A stretch of 64,000 nt of DNA from Herbiconiux sp. A18JL235 (GCF_040939305.1 NZ_CP162511.1:2914001-2978000), one strand, 5' to 3'. Shown: positions 42,545-51,721, counted from the stretch's first letter. Made by a program: numbers and translations. The notes: generated by a model not told the origin, from the letters alone.

Positions 42545-44067
42545 GCACTCGCACTCCTCTCTCCACCTCCCTCGACCCCTACGAGATCTGGTTCTTCACC
42601 GGCAGCCAGAACCTCTACGGCGAGGAGACCCTGCGCCAGGTCGCCGAGCAGTCGCAGGAGATCGCGGCGACCCTCGAGGCCGCCTCCAGCATTCCCGTGA
42701 AGATCGTCTGGAAGCCCGTGCTGAAAGACTCCGAGTCGATCCGCCGCGCCGCCCTCGACGTCAACGCCGACGACTCGGTGATCGGCGTCATCGCCTGGAT
42801 GCACACCTTCAGCCCCGCCAAGATGTGGATCGCCGGTCTCGACGCCCTGCAGAAGCCGCTGCTGCACCTGCACACCCAGGCCAACGTCGAACTCCCCTAC
42901 GCCGAGATCGACTTCGACTTCATGAACCTCAACCAGGCGGCGCACGGCGACCGCGAGTTCGGGTACATCCAGACCCGCCTCGGCGTGGCCCGCAAGACCG
43001 TCGTGGGTCACGCCTCGAACCCCGAGGTGCAGTCGAAGATCGGCGAGTGGGCTCGCGCCGCCGCCGGCTGGCAGGCCGTCAAGACGCTGAAGCTCGCTCG
43101 CTTCGGCGACAACATGCGCTACGTCGCCGTGACCGAGGGCGACAAGACCGAGGCCGAGCTGAAGTTCGGCGTGCAGGTGAACACCTGGGGCGTCAACGAG
43201 CTGGCGGATGCGGTGGCCGCCGCTCCGGAGTCGGAGATCGACGCGCTGGTGGCCGAGTACGAAGAGCTCTACGACGTCGTGCCCGAGCTCCGCGCGGGCG
43301 GCGACCGCCACCAGTCGCTGCGCGACGGTGCCGCCATCGAGATCGGTCTGCGCTCGTTCCTCGAGGAGGGCGGCTTCGGTGCCTTCACCACGAGCTTCGA
43401 AGACCTGGGCGCGCTGAAGCAGCTGCCCGGCCTCGCGGTGCAGCGCCTCATGGCCGAGGGCTACGGCTTCGGCGCCGAGGGTGACTGGAAGACGGCGATC
43501 CTCGTGCGCGCCGCGAACGTGATGGGCGCAGGCCTCCCCGGCGGCGCGAGCCTCATGGAGGACTACACCTACGACCTCGTCCCCGGAGCCGAGACCATCC
43601 TCGGCGCCCACATGCTCGAGGTGAGCCCGTCGCTCACCTCCGCCAAGCCGAGCCTCGAGATCCACCCGCTCGGCATCGGCGGCAAAGACGACCCCGTGCG
43701 CCTCGTGTTCACCGCCGACCCCGGCCCCGCCGTCGTGGTGGCGATGAGCGACCTGCGCGACCGCTTCCGGCTCGTGGCGAACGTCGTCGAGGTGGTCGAG
43801 CCGCGGGCGGCGCTCCCCCACCTCCCCGTCGGCCGCGCCGTCTGGCGCCCTGCGCCCGACTTCGCCACCTCGGCCGCGGCCTGGCTGACGGCAGGCGCCG
43901 CGCACCACACGGTGATGTCGACGGCCGTGGGCATCGAGGTCTTCGAAGACTTCGCCGCCATCGCCCGCACCGAGCTCCTCCGCATCGACGCCGACACCAC
44001 CCTGCGCGGCTTCGCCAACGAGGTGCGCTGGAACCAGGCGTACTACCGGCTCGCCCAGGGCCTGTAG
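42541..44067 (+). CDS. araA: L-arabinose isomerase
   Basis: A 508-residue manganese-dependent isomerase converting L-arabinose to L-ribulose. The N-terminal [43 protein letters not shown] and the metal site (Glu in FTTSFEDLG, His in [13 protein letters not shown]) match the family. The start is a TTG overlapping the araD stop. The operon ends at a 12-bp hairpin 40 bases downstream. Together with araB and araD it takes L-arabinose into the pentose phosphate pathway; no arabinose transporter is adjacent. Confidence 0.96.
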   Translation: MSTRTPLSTSLDPYEIWFFTGSQNLYGEETLRQVAEQSQEIAATLEAASSIPVKIVWKPVLKDSESIRRAALDVNADDSVIGVIAWMHTFSPAKMWIAGLDALQKPLLHLHTQANVELPYAEIDFDFMNLNQAAHGDREFGYIQTRLGVARKTVVGHASNPEVQSKIGEWARAAAGWQAVKTLKLARFGDNMRYVAVTEGDKTEAELKFGVQVNTWGVNELADAVAAAPESEIDALVAEYEELYDVVPELRAGGDRHQSLRDGAAIEIGLRSFLEEGGFGAFTTSFEDLGALKQLPGLAVQRLMAEGYGFGAEGDWKTAILVRAANVMGAGLPGGASLMEDYTYDLVPGAETILGAHMLEVSPSLTSAKPSLEIHPLGIGGKDDPVRLVFTADPGPAVVVAMSDLRDRFRLVANVVEVVEPRAALPHLPVGRAVWRPAPDFATSAAAWLTAGAAHHTVMSTAVGIEVFEDFAAIARTELLRIDADTTLRGFANEVRWNQAYYRLAQGL

Positions 44068-44107
44068 GTTCTCGGGTTCACGCGACCCGAGATTCCCCGA
44101 CCAGAGG

Positions 44108-44144
44108 AGGCCGGCCGCATCCGATTACTCGGTGCGGCCGGCCT
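44108..44144 (+). terminator. Hairpin after araA
   Basis: AGGCCGGCCGCA (44108-44119) pairs with TGCGGCCGGCCT (44133-44144) around 13 bases. It sits 40 bases after the araA stop and just before a gene on the other strand, so it may terminate both. Confidence 0.7.
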
Positions 44145-44165
44145 TCGCCGTACCGAGGGGCCCTC

Positions 44166-44315
44166 TCAGAACCGCGCCTCTTCGGCGAACGGGTCGCGCA
44201 CGCCATCGGTGGCTCGCACAGCACGGGGCCGGTAGCCGTCTCGGGCAAGGTCGACGACGGTGGCGACGATTCCGAGCACAGCCGCGAGCGCGAGAACGAT
44301 CAGCATGAGAATCAT
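44166..44315 (-). CDS. 49-residue single-span membrane peptide
   Basis: A short open frame with a strong ribosome binding site (GGAGG six bases before the ATG). The peptide has a hydrophobic helix at residues 1-22 (MILMLIVLALAAVLGIVATV) and a charged, cytoplasm-facing tail ending FAEEARF. I recognise no family. Good initiation signals, third-position GC like that of real genes and a plausible helix support it as a genuine small protein. It lies alone between araA and a hydrolase. Confidence 0.6.
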   Translation of the reverse strand: MILMLIVLALAAVLGIVATVVDLARDGYRPRAVRATDGVRDPFAEEARF

Positions 44316-44472
44316 GAGCACCTCCGAGGGATTGGCATGGCATCAGCGGATGGCGACCTGAGCTGGACGCCGATTGGCTCTACTCTCCCGGATCCTCGCG
44401 GTCCACTTCAAGATGCCAATATGCGAGCAGTGGAGTGCCCTGCCTCAGCGGCACGCAGTAGCGTGGACGGCG

Positions 44473-45300
44473 ATGGACTTCGTCACCTCTCCCACCGGCG
44501 GCACCCGGATCGCGTACCGCGTGACGGCGGCCACGACTCCGACGGTCACCGCCGCACCACCCGCACTGCTCGTGCACGGCACCGCTCTCTCACAGGCCAT
44601 CTGGCGCGGCTTCGGCTATCTGCGTGAGCTCGCCGCCGACCGGCCCGTCGTCACCGTCGATCTGCGCGGCCACGGGCGCAGCGACAAGCCACGCGGTATC
44701 CATGACTATGCGATGCAGCACTTCGTCGACGACGTGATCGCGCTGCTCGACCACCTCGGGCTCGACCGCGTTCACTACGCCGGATACTCCCTCGGCGGCC
44801 GGCTGGGCTTCTCGCTGGCCGCCGAGCATCCGCAGCGCCTGGCGAGTTTCGCGAGCATCGCCGGGGCGCCCGGCACGGGCTCAGGCGTGTTCGATCGGGT
44901 GTTCTTCCCGGACAGCATCGCCGCCCTCGAGCGCGGCGGGGTCGAGCTGTTCCTCGAGGAGTGGGCCGCAGCATCCGGACACGACATCGACCCCGCCACC
45001 CGCGGAGCGTTCCTCGCGAACGACGCCGCCGCCCTCGCCGCCTACATGCGCGCGGCGGAGCAGGCCGAACGGGTGGAGGATGCGGCGATCGCCGCGCTCC
45101 CGATGCCGGTGCTGCTCGTCGCCGGCACCCGCGACCGGCCGCGGCTCACCGCTGCCGAGCACGTGCGCGCGCTGCTGCCCGAGGCGCGGCTGCTGCTCGT
45201 CGAGGGCGCCGACCACGGCAGCACGCCGCGGCGGCCGGAGGTCGCGCCGGCGCTCCGCGAGTTCTTCGCCGCCGTCGACGCGGCAGCAGCCTCCGCCTGA
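44473..45300 (+). CDS. Alpha/beta hydrolase
   Basis: A 275-residue alpha/beta hydrolase. LLVHGTALSQAIW is the oxyanion region, VVTVDLRGHGRSDKP the conserved strand 4, GYSLGGRLG the nucleophile elbow, VAGTRDRP carries the acid and GADHGSTPRRP the His. The substrate is unknown. A TAGCGT element lies eight bases before the chosen ATG with no ribosome binding site. In-frame starts further upstream (to 44374) add residues without similarity to the fold. Confidence 0.85.
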   Translation: MDFVTSPTGGTRIAYRVTAATTPTVTAAPPALLVHGTALSQAIWRGFGYLRELAADRPVVTVDLRGHGRSDKPRGIHDYAMQHFVDDVIALLDHLGLDRVHYAGYSLGGRLGFSLAAEHPQRLASFASIAGAPGTGSGVFDRVFFPDSIAALERGGVELFLEEWAAASGHDIDPATRGAFLANDAAALAAYMRAAEQAERVEDAAIAALPMPVLLVAGTRDRPRLTAAEHVRALLPEARLLLVEGADHGSTPRRPEVAPALREFFAAVDAAAASA

Positions 45301-45309
45301 CTCGCGCGA

Positions 45310-45353
45310 CACGACGGAGTTCTCCCGGCGAGACGGGCTCTGACTCCGTCGTG
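45310..45353. terminator. Bidirectional hairpin between the hydrolase and ftsY
   Basis: CACGACGGAGT (45310-45320) pairs with ACTCCGTCGTG (45343-45353); a smaller CCCG/CGGG stem lies in the loop. It separates convergent genes. Confidence 0.6.
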
Positions 45354-45412
45354 AGGACGTCACGCGCCGAGCTTCCGTCGTTGGGCCGAGGCGCGCGGCG
45401 CGGCGCCGCGCG

Positions 45413-46285
45413 TCAGCCGACGAGGTTCTGCGCGAAGACGTGAGGGGTGAATCCGGTGAGGTCGTTGATGCCCTCGCCCTGGCCCACGAGCTTGATGGGG
45501 ATGCCCGTCTTCTCCTGCACCGCGAGCACGAAACCGGCCTTGGCCGAGCCGTCGAGTTTCGTGATGACGAGCCCCGTGACCCCGGCGTGCTGCACGAACG
45601 CGTCGGCCTGGGCGAGCCCGTTCTGACCGGTGGTGGCGTCGAGCACGAGCAGCACCTCCGACACGGGCGCCTGCTTCTCGATGACGCGGCGGATCTTGCC
45701 GAGCTCGTCCATCAGCCCGCCCTTGGTCTGCAGTCGGCCGGCGGTGTCGATGATGACGATCTCGGTGCCGTTCGCCGTGGCCCGCTCGATGGTCTGGAAC
45801 GCCACCGACGCCGGGTCCTGTCCCTCGTGCTGCGGCCGCACGATGTCGACGCCGGCACGCGTTGCCCACGTGGCGAGCTGCTCGACCGCGGCGGCACGGA
45901 AGGTGTCGGCCGCGCCCACCACGACCGAGCGGTCGTAGGTGCGGAGGAACCGCGCGAACTTGCCGATCGTCGTCGTCTTGCCGACGCCGTTCACGCCGAC
46001 CACCAGTACCACGGCGGGGCGCTCGGTGAGCTTCAGGGTGGGGTCGTACTTCGAGAGCCGCTCCTCCATCGTCTCGCGCAGCATCCGTTGCAGGTCGCGC
46101 GGGTCGGTGGTGGAGTAGCGCTGAACCTTCGCCCGGAGGTCGTCGACGACCTCCTCCGTGACGGTCGGGCCGAAGTCGGCCTTGAGAAGAGCGCTCTCGA
46201 GGTCGTCCCAGGTGTCGTCGTCGATGGTGCGCTTCGCGAACATGCCGCGGAGCGCGCCCGAGAGCGACCAGCTGCGTTCAGCCAA
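45413..46285 (-). CDS. ftsY: Signal recognition particle receptor FtsY
   Basis: A 290-residue SRP receptor GTPase lacking the long acidic A domain of E. coli. The NG domain is complete: GVNGVGKTTTIGKFA, ADTFRAAAVEQLATWA, IIDTAGRLQTKGGLMDELGKI and TKLDGSAKAG. It docks Ffh-ribosome complexes at the membrane. The TTG start (46285) overlaps the mycoredoxin stop by eight bases. A start further upstream would add Pro/Arg residues not seen in the family. Confidence 0.95.
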   Translation of the reverse strand: MAERSWSLSGALRGMFAKRTIDDDTWDDLESALLKADFGPTVTEEVVDDLRAKVQRYSTTDPRDLQRMLRETMEERLSKYDPTLKLTERPAVVLVVGVNGVGKTTTIGKFARFLRTYDRSVVVGAADTFRAAAVEQLATWATRAGVDIVRPQHEGQDPASVAFQTIERATANGTEIVIIDTAGRLQTKGGLMDELGKIRRVIEKQAPVSEVLLVLDATTGQNGLAQADAFVQHAGVTGLVITKLDGSAKAGFVLAVQEKTGIPIKLVGQGEGINDLTGFTPHVFAQNLVG

Positions 46286-46550
46286 GACGCTCGGCGACCT
46301 CTCGTGCCGAGGGGTTCGTGGCGGTGGAGCCATCGGGGAAGACGAGGGTCGGCACCGTCTGGTTGCCGCCGTTCACCGAGGCGACGAGCTCGGCGGTGCC
46401 CTCGACCTCCTCGATGTTCACCTCGGTGTAGTCGATTCCCTGGGCTTTCAGCTGCTGCTTGAGGCGCGCGCAGTAGCCGCACCAGCTGGTGGAGAACATG
46501 GTGACGCTGCCGGCATCCGGCGTGTAGGTGTCGATGGTAGGGGCGCTCAT
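46278..46550 (-). CDS. Mycoredoxin/glutaredoxin-like protein
   Basis: A 90-residue thioredoxin-fold protein with WCGYC (Cys24, Cys27) and the cis-proline TVPTLVF. In actinobacteria such proteins are mycoredoxins that reduce protein-mycothiol mixed disulfides. The presence of mycothiol is assumed from the lineage. The ATG is one base after the prs stop and nine bases after GGAG. It lies between prs and ftsY on the same strand. Confidence 0.9.
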   Translation of the reverse strand: MSAPTIDTYTPDAGSVTMFSTSWCGYCARLKQQLKAQGIDYTEVNIEEVEGTAELVASVNGGNQTVPTLVFPDGSTATNPSAREVAERLG

Positions 46551-46551
46551 G

Positions 46552-47529
46552 TCATGCATCTCCGTCGAACATGGTGGTGACCGATCCGTCGCTGAAGACC
46601 TCGTTGATGGCCCGCGCGATGAGCGGGGCGATGGGCAGGATGGTGAGCCTGTCCCAGTGCTTCTCGGCCGGCAGCGGCAAGGTGTCGGTGACCACGACCT
46701 GGTCGATGAACGGCGACTGGAGGATCTGCGTGGCCGGGTCGGAGAACACGGCGTGAGTCGCCGCCACCACGACACCGGTGGCGCCGTTGGCCTTCAGCGC
46801 TTCGGCAGCGGCGACGATGGTTCGGCCGGTGTCGATGAGGTCGTCGACGAGAAGGCACACACGGCCGCGCACGTCTCCGACGATCTCGTGAACGCTCACC
46901 TGGTTCGGCACCCGCGGGTCGCGGCGCTTGTGGATGATCGCGAGCGGCACGCCCAGCTTGTCGCTCCAGATGTCGGCGACGCGCACGCGGCCCATGTCGG
47001 GCGAGACCACCGTGAGGGTCGACGGGTCGAGCGACTTGCGCATGTGTTCGAGCAGCACGGGCATGGCGAAGAGGTGGTCGACCGGGCCGTCGAAGAAGCC
47101 CTGGATCTGCGCGGCGTGCAGGTCGACCGACATGATGCGGTCGGCGCCCGCGGCCTTGAACAGATCGGCGACCAGACGGGCCGAGATGGGCTCGCGCCCG
47201 CGGCCCTTCTTGTCCTGCCGGGCGTAGGGGTAGAACGGCGCGACGACGGTGATGCGCTTCGCGCTCGCGCGCTTGAGGGCGTCGACCATGATGAGCTGCT
47301 CCATGAGCCACTCGTTGATGGGCGCGGTGTGCGACTGGATGACGAACACGTCGCTGCCGCGCACGCTCTCGCCGTAGCGGATGTACAGCTCGCCGTTCGC
47401 GAAGGTGCGCGCCTCGGTCTCCACCAGGGTGGTGCCGAGTTCGGCGGCGATGTCCTCCGCCAGCTGCGGATGCGCTCGTCCCGAGACGACGACGAGGCTC
47501 TTCTCCGTGCTGGCCTTGATTCCGGACAC
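46552..47529 (-). CDS. prs: Ribose-phosphate pyrophosphokinase
   Basis: A 325-residue PRPP synthase making 5-phosphoribosyl-1-pyrophosphate from ribose 5-phosphate and ATP for nucleotide, His and Trp synthesis. The family blocks are the FANGELYIRYGESVRGSDV flag region, VVAPFYPYARQDKK, SVDLHAAQIQGFF and CLLVDDLIDTGRTI (the PRPP loop). The GTG start follows the glmU stop with no gap, and GGAGAA overlaps the glmU end. GlmU and Prs are paired in most actinobacteria. Confidence 0.96.
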   Translation of the reverse strand: MSGIKASTEKSLVVVSGRAHPQLAEDIAAELGTTLVETEARTFANGELYIRYGESVRGSDVFVIQSHTAPINEWLMEQLIMVDALKRASAKRITVVAPFYPYARQDKKGRGREPISARLVADLFKAAGADRIMSVDLHAAQIQGFFDGPVDHLFAMPVLLEHMRKSLDPSTLTVVSPDMGRVRVADIWSDKLGVPLAIIHKRRDPRVPNQVSVHEIVGDVRGRVCLLVDDLIDTGRTIVAAAEALKANGATGVVVAATHAVFSDPATQILQSPFIDQVVVTDTLPLPAEKHWDRLTILPIAPLIARAINEVFSDGSVTTMFDGDA

Positions 47530-48981
47530 CTATTCTCCGATCTGTTCGGCCGACGAGGCCTCGTGCGCGGCGGCGGCCGCGGTAGCAGCATCCGTACCCG
47601 GCCGGTTCTGTTCGACCCACCCCGCCAGGTTGCGCTGCGGGGCCACGTTGATCGCCAGCGAACCGGCGGGCACGTCTTTGCGAACCACCGTTCCGGCACC
47701 CGTGTAGGCGCCGTCTCCGATTCTAACCGGGGCGACGAACACGTTGTGCGAGCCGGTGCGCACGTGCGAGCCCACCTGGGTGCGGTGCTTGTTCACGCCG
47801 TCGTAGTTGGCTGTGATGGTGCCGGCGCCCACGTTCGAGCCTGTGCCCACCTCGGTGTCGCCGATGTACGACAGGTGCGGCACCTTGGAGCCCGCGCCGA
47901 TGTGCGCGTTCTTCGTCTCGACGAAGGTGCCGATCTTGCCGTCGGCGTCGAGCACCGTGTTCGGCCGCAGGAAGGCGAAGGGACCGACGGATGCTCCGGC
48001 ACCGATCACCGAGAGCGTCGCGTCGGTGCGCTTCACCACGGCGCCCTCCCCCACCTCGCAGTCGACCAGGGTGGTGTCGGGGCCGACGACGGCGCCGCGG
48101 GCGATGCTCGTCGCACCCTTGATCTGGGTGCCGGGGAGCAGGGTGACGTCGTGCTCGAAGCTCGCCTTGAGGTCGATCCAGGTGGTCGCGGGGTCGACGA
48201 CGGTGACGCCGTTCAGCTGCCAGCCGCGCACGATGAGCGCGTTGAGCTTGGCGGCGGCCTCGCTGAGCTGCGCGCGGTCGTTGATGCCGGCGACGAGCCA
48301 CGGCTCGGAGACCGGCACGGCCGCGACATCCGACCCCGCCCGGCGCAGCAGGCCGATGACGTCGGTGAGGTACTTCTCGCCCTGGGCGTTGTCGGTGCTC
48401 ACCCGGGCGAGCTGGTCGCGCAGCTCGGCCAGGCCGAACACGTAGACGCCGGCGTTGATCTCGCGGATGGCGAGCTCGGAGTCGTTCGCGTCTTTGTGCT
48501 CGACGATGCGGTCGAGCAGACCGCCGTCGCCGCGCACGATGCGGCCGTAGCCCGTGGCGTCGTCGAGCACGGCGCTCAGCAGGGTGGCGGAGGCGGCGCT
48601 CGCCCGGTGCTCGGCGACGAGACCGCGGAGGGTGTCGGCGTCGAGCAGGGGCACGTCGCCCGAGACGACGAGCACGTCGCCGTCGAAGTCGGCGGGGAGT
48701 GCGGCGATGGCCTGCTCGACCGCACGGCCGGTGCCCGCGACCTCGTCCTGGTCGGCGATGATCGAGGAGGGGAAGTGGTCTTCGATGACCTCGACGACGC
48801 GGTCGCGCTCGTGGCGCACGACGCTCACGGTGTACGCCGCATCCATCTCGCCCGCGGTGGCGAGCACGTGGCCGATGAGGGGGACGCCCGCGATCTCGTG
48901 CAGGAGCTTCGGGGTGCTCGACTTCATGCGGGTGCCCTGGCCCGCGGCGAGGACGACGATGGCGAGGTGGGGGTCGGTCAT
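47530..48981 (-). CDS. glmU: Bifunctional UDP-GlcNAc pyrophosphorylase / glucosamine-1-phosphate acetyltransferase
   Basis: A 483-residue bifunctional enzyme making UDP-GlcNAc for peptidoglycan. The N-terminal nucleotidyltransferase (1-235) has VLAAGQGTRMKS and the C-terminal left-handed beta-helix (about 255-455) shows hexapeptide repeats and KNAHIGAGSKVPHLSYIGD with the acetyl-CoA site. The tail is Ala-rich. It lies after tRNA-Gln and before prs. Confidence 0.96.
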   Translation of the reverse strand: MTDPHLAIVVLAAGQGTRMKSSTPKLLHEIAGVPLIGHVLATAGEMDAAYTVSVVRHERDRVVEVIEDHFPSSIIADQDEVAGTGRAVEQAIAALPADFDGDVLVVSGDVPLLDADTLRGLVAEHRASAASATLLSAVLDDATGYGRIVRGDGGLLDRIVEHKDANDSELAIREINAGVYVFGLAELRDQLARVSTDNAQGEKYLTDVIGLLRRAGSDVAAVPVSEPWLVAGINDRAQLSEAAAKLNALIVRGWQLNGVTVVDPATTWIDLKASFEHDVTLLPGTQIKGATSIARGAVVGPDTTLVDCEVGEGAVVKRTDATLSVIGAGASVGPFAFLRPNTVLDADGKIGTFVETKNAHIGAGSKVPHLSYIGDTEVGTGSNVGAGTITANYDGVNKHRTQVGSHVRTGSHNVFVAPVRIGDGAYTGAGTVVRKDVPAGSLAINVAPQRNLAGWVEQNRPGTDAATAAAAAHEASSAEQIGE

Positions 48982-49042
48982 GGTGCTGCCTCAGATCTTC
49001 CTCGTAACCGAGCCAGCGCAGCTGACTCGGCGCTGGCGTCGC

Positions 49043-49061
49043 GGAATCGCGGTGCGATTCC
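49043..49061 (-). terminator. Hairpin between tRNA-Gln and glmU
   Basis: GGAATCGC and GCGATTCC pair around a three-base loop 19 bases past the tRNA 3' end. It could terminate the tRNA transcript or mark its 3' processing. Confidence 0.5.
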
Positions 49062-49079
49062 CATAGCTCCGGCGCGCAG

Positions 49080-49151
49080 CTCCGCGACCAGGACTCGAAC
49101 CTGGACCTAACAGCTCCAAAGGCTGTCGTGCTGCCATTACACCATCGCGGA
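49080..49151 (-). tRNA. tRNA-Gln (anticodon TTG)
   Basis: A complete cloverleaf of 72 bases. The 7-bp acceptor stem pairs TCCGCGA with TCGCGGA, the D-loop is GGTGTAATGGCAGC-like, and the anticodon stem ACAGC/GCTGT carries loop CTTTGGA (anticodon TTG, reading CAA). The T arm contains GGTTCGAGTCC. No CCA is encoded. Its position beside glmU is conserved in actinobacteria. Confidence 0.97.
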
Positions 49152-49227
49152 ACATCGCCGGGCGATGCAGTAGTCAAGTCTGCCAGACCCTGGCGGTGCG
49201 CGGACCACGGCGCCCTGGGCCGATGCG

Positions 49228-49233
49228 CATAAT
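49228..49233 (+). promoter_or_regulatory. -10 hexamer CATAAT before the second marR
   Basis: CATAAT, six bases (GGGGGA), ATG at 49240. Either a leaderless start or use of GGGGGA as ribosome binding site with an upstream start is possible. Confidence 0.45.
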
Positions 49234-49239
49234 GGGGGA

Positions 49240-49740
49240 ATGACCAACCGCGACGCACGCGACACCGTCGACGAGATCGTCGACGCGTGGGTGCGCGAGC
49301 ATCCGGGGCTCGACTTCTCGCCGCTCAAGATCCTCTCGCGCGTGACCCGGCTGGCGAAGCAGCTCGAGAAGACGCGCCGCGCGTCGTTCGCCACCGCAGG
49401 GCTCGAGCCCTGGGAGTTCGACGTGCTCGCCGCACTCAGGCGCGCGGGCGCACCGAACGAGCTGAGCCCGAAAGCGCTGCTCGAGCAGACCTACGTCTCG
49501 AGCGGCACCATGACGAACCGCATCGACGGCATGGTGCGGGGCGGCCTCGTCGAGCGCCGCACCGACCCGAACGACGGCCGCGGCGTGCTCGTGTCGATGA
49601 CGGCGGAGGGCCGCGACCGCGTCGACCGTGCCATCTCGCATCTCGTCGCCGCCGAGACCGAGTTGCTCTCGGGCCTCAGTCGCGCCGAGCAGGACCGCCT
49701 CGCCGCGCTCCTCCGCCGCCTCTCCCTCGACATCGCCTGA
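49240..49740 (+). CDS. MarR family transcriptional regulator
   Basis: A 166-residue MarR protein. Helices at 1-45 form the dimer. The winged helix (about 60-115) includes PWEFDVLAALRRAG, QTYVSSGTMTNRIDGMVRGGLVERR as recognition helix and the wing TDPNDGRGVLVSMT. No exporter or enzyme is adjacent, so the target is not evident, and no palindromic operator is clear upstream. Confidence 0.88.
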   Translation: MTNRDARDTVDEIVDAWVREHPGLDFSPLKILSRVTRLAKQLEKTRRASFATAGLEPWEFDVLAALRRAGAPNELSPKALLEQTYVSSGTMTNRIDGMVRGGLVERRTDPNDGRGVLVSMTAEGRDRVDRAISHLVAAETELLSGLSRAEQDRLAALLRRLSLDIA

Positions 49741-49763
49741 CGCCCGCGGGGCGGATCGTCCAA

Positions 49764-49824
49764 GCGGTATGAGAATCGGCCCATCGAGCCTGTCCACGGC
49801 TCGGCACCTCGATTCTCATACCGC
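49764..49824. terminator. 15-bp inverted repeat between convergent marR and ABC-F genes
   Basis: GCGGTATGAGAATCG (49764-49778) pairs perfectly with CGATTCTCATACCGC (49810-49824), and CGAGCC/GGCTCG forms an inner stem. Long, near-cruciform; a bidirectional terminator is the simplest explanation. Confidence 0.65.
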
Positions 49825-49835
49825 ACGTGCGGGCA

Positions 49836-51653
49836 TCAGCCGTCGAGCTGCTCCGAGAGCTCGAGCCAGCGGGTCTCGAGCTCGGAAGTCTGGGTCTCCA
49901 GTGCGGTGAGCTCGGCGGTGAGGGTGCCGAGGCCGAGGTAGTCGGACTGGTCGAACTCGGCGATGCGCCGGTGCAGCTTCTCGATGTCGCCCGTGAGCTT
50001 GTTGATCTTGCGCTCGAGCGACGAGCGCTCCTTCTCGGCAGCGCGCAGCTCGGCCCCGGCGAGCGCGGGGCCCGACGCGGCACCGGATGCGGCGGAACCG
50101 GATGCAGGGGAACCACCGGGCTGCACGGCGGCGGGCCCGCCCGCCCCCACTCCCGCGGCCCTCAGCCGCAGGTACTCCTCGAGCCCGCCGGGGAGGTGCC
50201 GGAAGCGGCCGTCGAGCACGGCGTACTGCTGATCGGTGACGCGCTCGACGAGGTACCGGTCGTGCGACACGACGAGGAGCGTGCCCGGGAACGAGTCGAG
50301 GAGGTCTTCGAGGGCGGCGAGCATGTCGGTGTCGAGGTCGTTGGTGGGCTCGTCGAGGATGAGCACGTTCGGCTCGTCGAGCAGGATGAGCAGCAGCTGC
50401 AGCCGACGCTTCTGCCCGCCCGACAGGTCTTTCACACGAGTCGAGAGCTGGGCGCTGGTGAAGCCGAGCCGCTCGAGCAACTGGCCGGGGGTGAGTTCCT
50501 TGCCGCCGGCGACGTACGAGCTGCGGTAGCGCCCGATGACCTCGCTGACCCGGTCGTTCTTCACGTCGTCGAGCTCGGCGAGCTGTTGCGTGAGCGTGGC
50601 GATCTTCACCGTCTTGCCCCGCTTCACCGTGCCGCTCGTCGGCTGCACGGCGCCCGTGACCAAGCCGAGCAGCGTCGACTTGCCCGCCCCGTTCACGCCG
50701 AGGATGCCCGTGCGCTCACCCGGCGCGATGCGCCATTCCACGCTCTCGAGCACCTTCTTGTCGCCGAACGACACCCCGGCGTCGATGACGTCGACGACGT
50801 CTTTGCCGAGACGCGCCGTCGCCATCTGCGTCAGTGACACCGTGTCGCGCACGGGCGGTTCGTCGGCGATCAGCTCCTCGGCGGCGTCGATGCGGAACGT
50901 GGGCTTCGAGGTGCGGGCGGGCGCGCCGCGGCGCAGCCAGGCGAGCTCTTTGCGCAGCAGGTTCTGGCGCTTGGCCTCGCTTGCCGCTGCCATCCGGTCG
51001 CGCTCCACCCGTTGCAGGATGTAGGCGGCATAGCCGCCCTCGAACGGCTCGATGATGCGATCGTGCACCTCCCAGGTGGAGGTGGAGACCTCGTCGAGGA
51101 ACCACCGGTCGTGGGTGACCACCGCGAGTCCGCCCTGCGAAGCGGGCCAGCGGCGCTTGAGGTGCTCGGCGAGCCAGGCGATGCCCTCGACGTCGAGGTG
51201 GTTCGTGGGCTCGTCGAGGAAGACGACGTCCCAGTCGCCGACGAGCAGCGCCGCGAGTGCCACGCGGCGGCGCTGCCCTCCCGAGAGCGTGCCGACGACC
51301 GCGTGCCAGTCGAGGTCGCCGAGGAGGCCCGCGATGACGTCGCGCACCTTCGCGTCACCGGCCCAGACGTGCTCGTCGAGGTCACCGACCACCGCCTGGG
51401 CGACTGTGAGAGCCGGGTCGACGGTGTCGGCCTGGTCGAGCATCCCGAGCGTCACGCCGCGGCGGCGGGTGACCCGGCCGCCGTCGGGTTCGATGCGGCC
51501 CGAGAGCAGTTTCAGCAGCGTCGACTTGCCGTCGCCGTTGCGGCCCACGATGCCCACCCGGTCGCCCTCGTTGAGACCGATGGTCACGGAGTCGAAGACG
51601 ACACGCGTCGGATATTCCAGGTGGAGCGCCTCGGCGCCCAGAAGATGAGCCAC
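49836..51653 (-). CDS. ABC-F family ATP-binding protein (Uup-like)
   Basis: A 605-residue protein with two ABC domains and no membrane part, typical of ABC-F ribosome-associated factors. Domain 1 has GRNGDGKST, LSGGQRRR and FLDEPTNHLD; domain 2 has GVNGAGKST, LSGGQKRR and ILDEPTNDLD. The linker (about 215-290) is charged. The C-terminal coiled coil (about 540-605) resembles Uup and is preceded by a Gly/Ala/Ser-rich stretch. ABC-F proteins rescue stalled ribosomes or give antibiotic resistance; which applies is unknown. The GTG start has TAGCCT exactly six bases upstream. Confidence 0.93.
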   Translation of the reverse strand: MAHLLGAEALHLEYPTRVVFDSVTIGLNEGDRVGIVGRNGDGKSTLLKLLSGRIEPDGGRVTRRRGVTLGMLDQADTVDPALTVAQAVVGDLDEHVWAGDAKVRDVIAGLLGDLDWHAVVGTLSGGQRRRVALAALLVGDWDVVFLDEPTNHLDVEGIAWLAEHLKRRWPASQGGLAVVTHDRWFLDEVSTSTWEVHDRIIEPFEGGYAAYILQRVERDRMAAASEAKRQNLLRKELAWLRRGAPARTSKPTFRIDAAEELIADEPPVRDTVSLTQMATARLGKDVVDVIDAGVSFGDKKVLESVEWRIAPGERTGILGVNGAGKSTLLGLVTGAVQPTSGTVKRGKTVKIATLTQQLAELDDVKNDRVSEVIGRYRSSYVAGGKELTPGQLLERLGFTSAQLSTRVKDLSGGQKRRLQLLLILLDEPNVLILDEPTNDLDTDMLAALEDLLDSFPGTLLVVSHDRYLVERVTDQQYAVLDGRFRHLPGGLEEYLRLRAAGVGAGGPAAVQPGGSPASGSAASGAASGPALAGAELRAAEKERSSLERKINKLTGDIEKLHRRIAEFDQSDYLGLGTLTAELTALETQTSELETRWLELSEQLDG

Positions 51654-51659
51654 CCGTCG

Positions 51660-51665
51660 AGGCTA
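51660..51665 (-). promoter_or_regulatory. -10 hexamer TAGCCT for leaderless ABC-F transcript
   Basis: TAGCCT, six bases (CGACGG), GTG at 51653. No ribosome binding site. Confidence 0.5.
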
Positions 51666-51721
51666 CCCGCTCGAGCCGCACGGCCCGCCCGGCAAGTCGA
51701 CGAATGCTCGGCTCGGGCCGG

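Noticed and set aside
46278-46775. A 165-codon frame containing the mycoredoxin as its C-terminal half
   Set aside because: The upstream part lies in the wrong frame over prs; the redoxin has its own ATG just after the prs stop.
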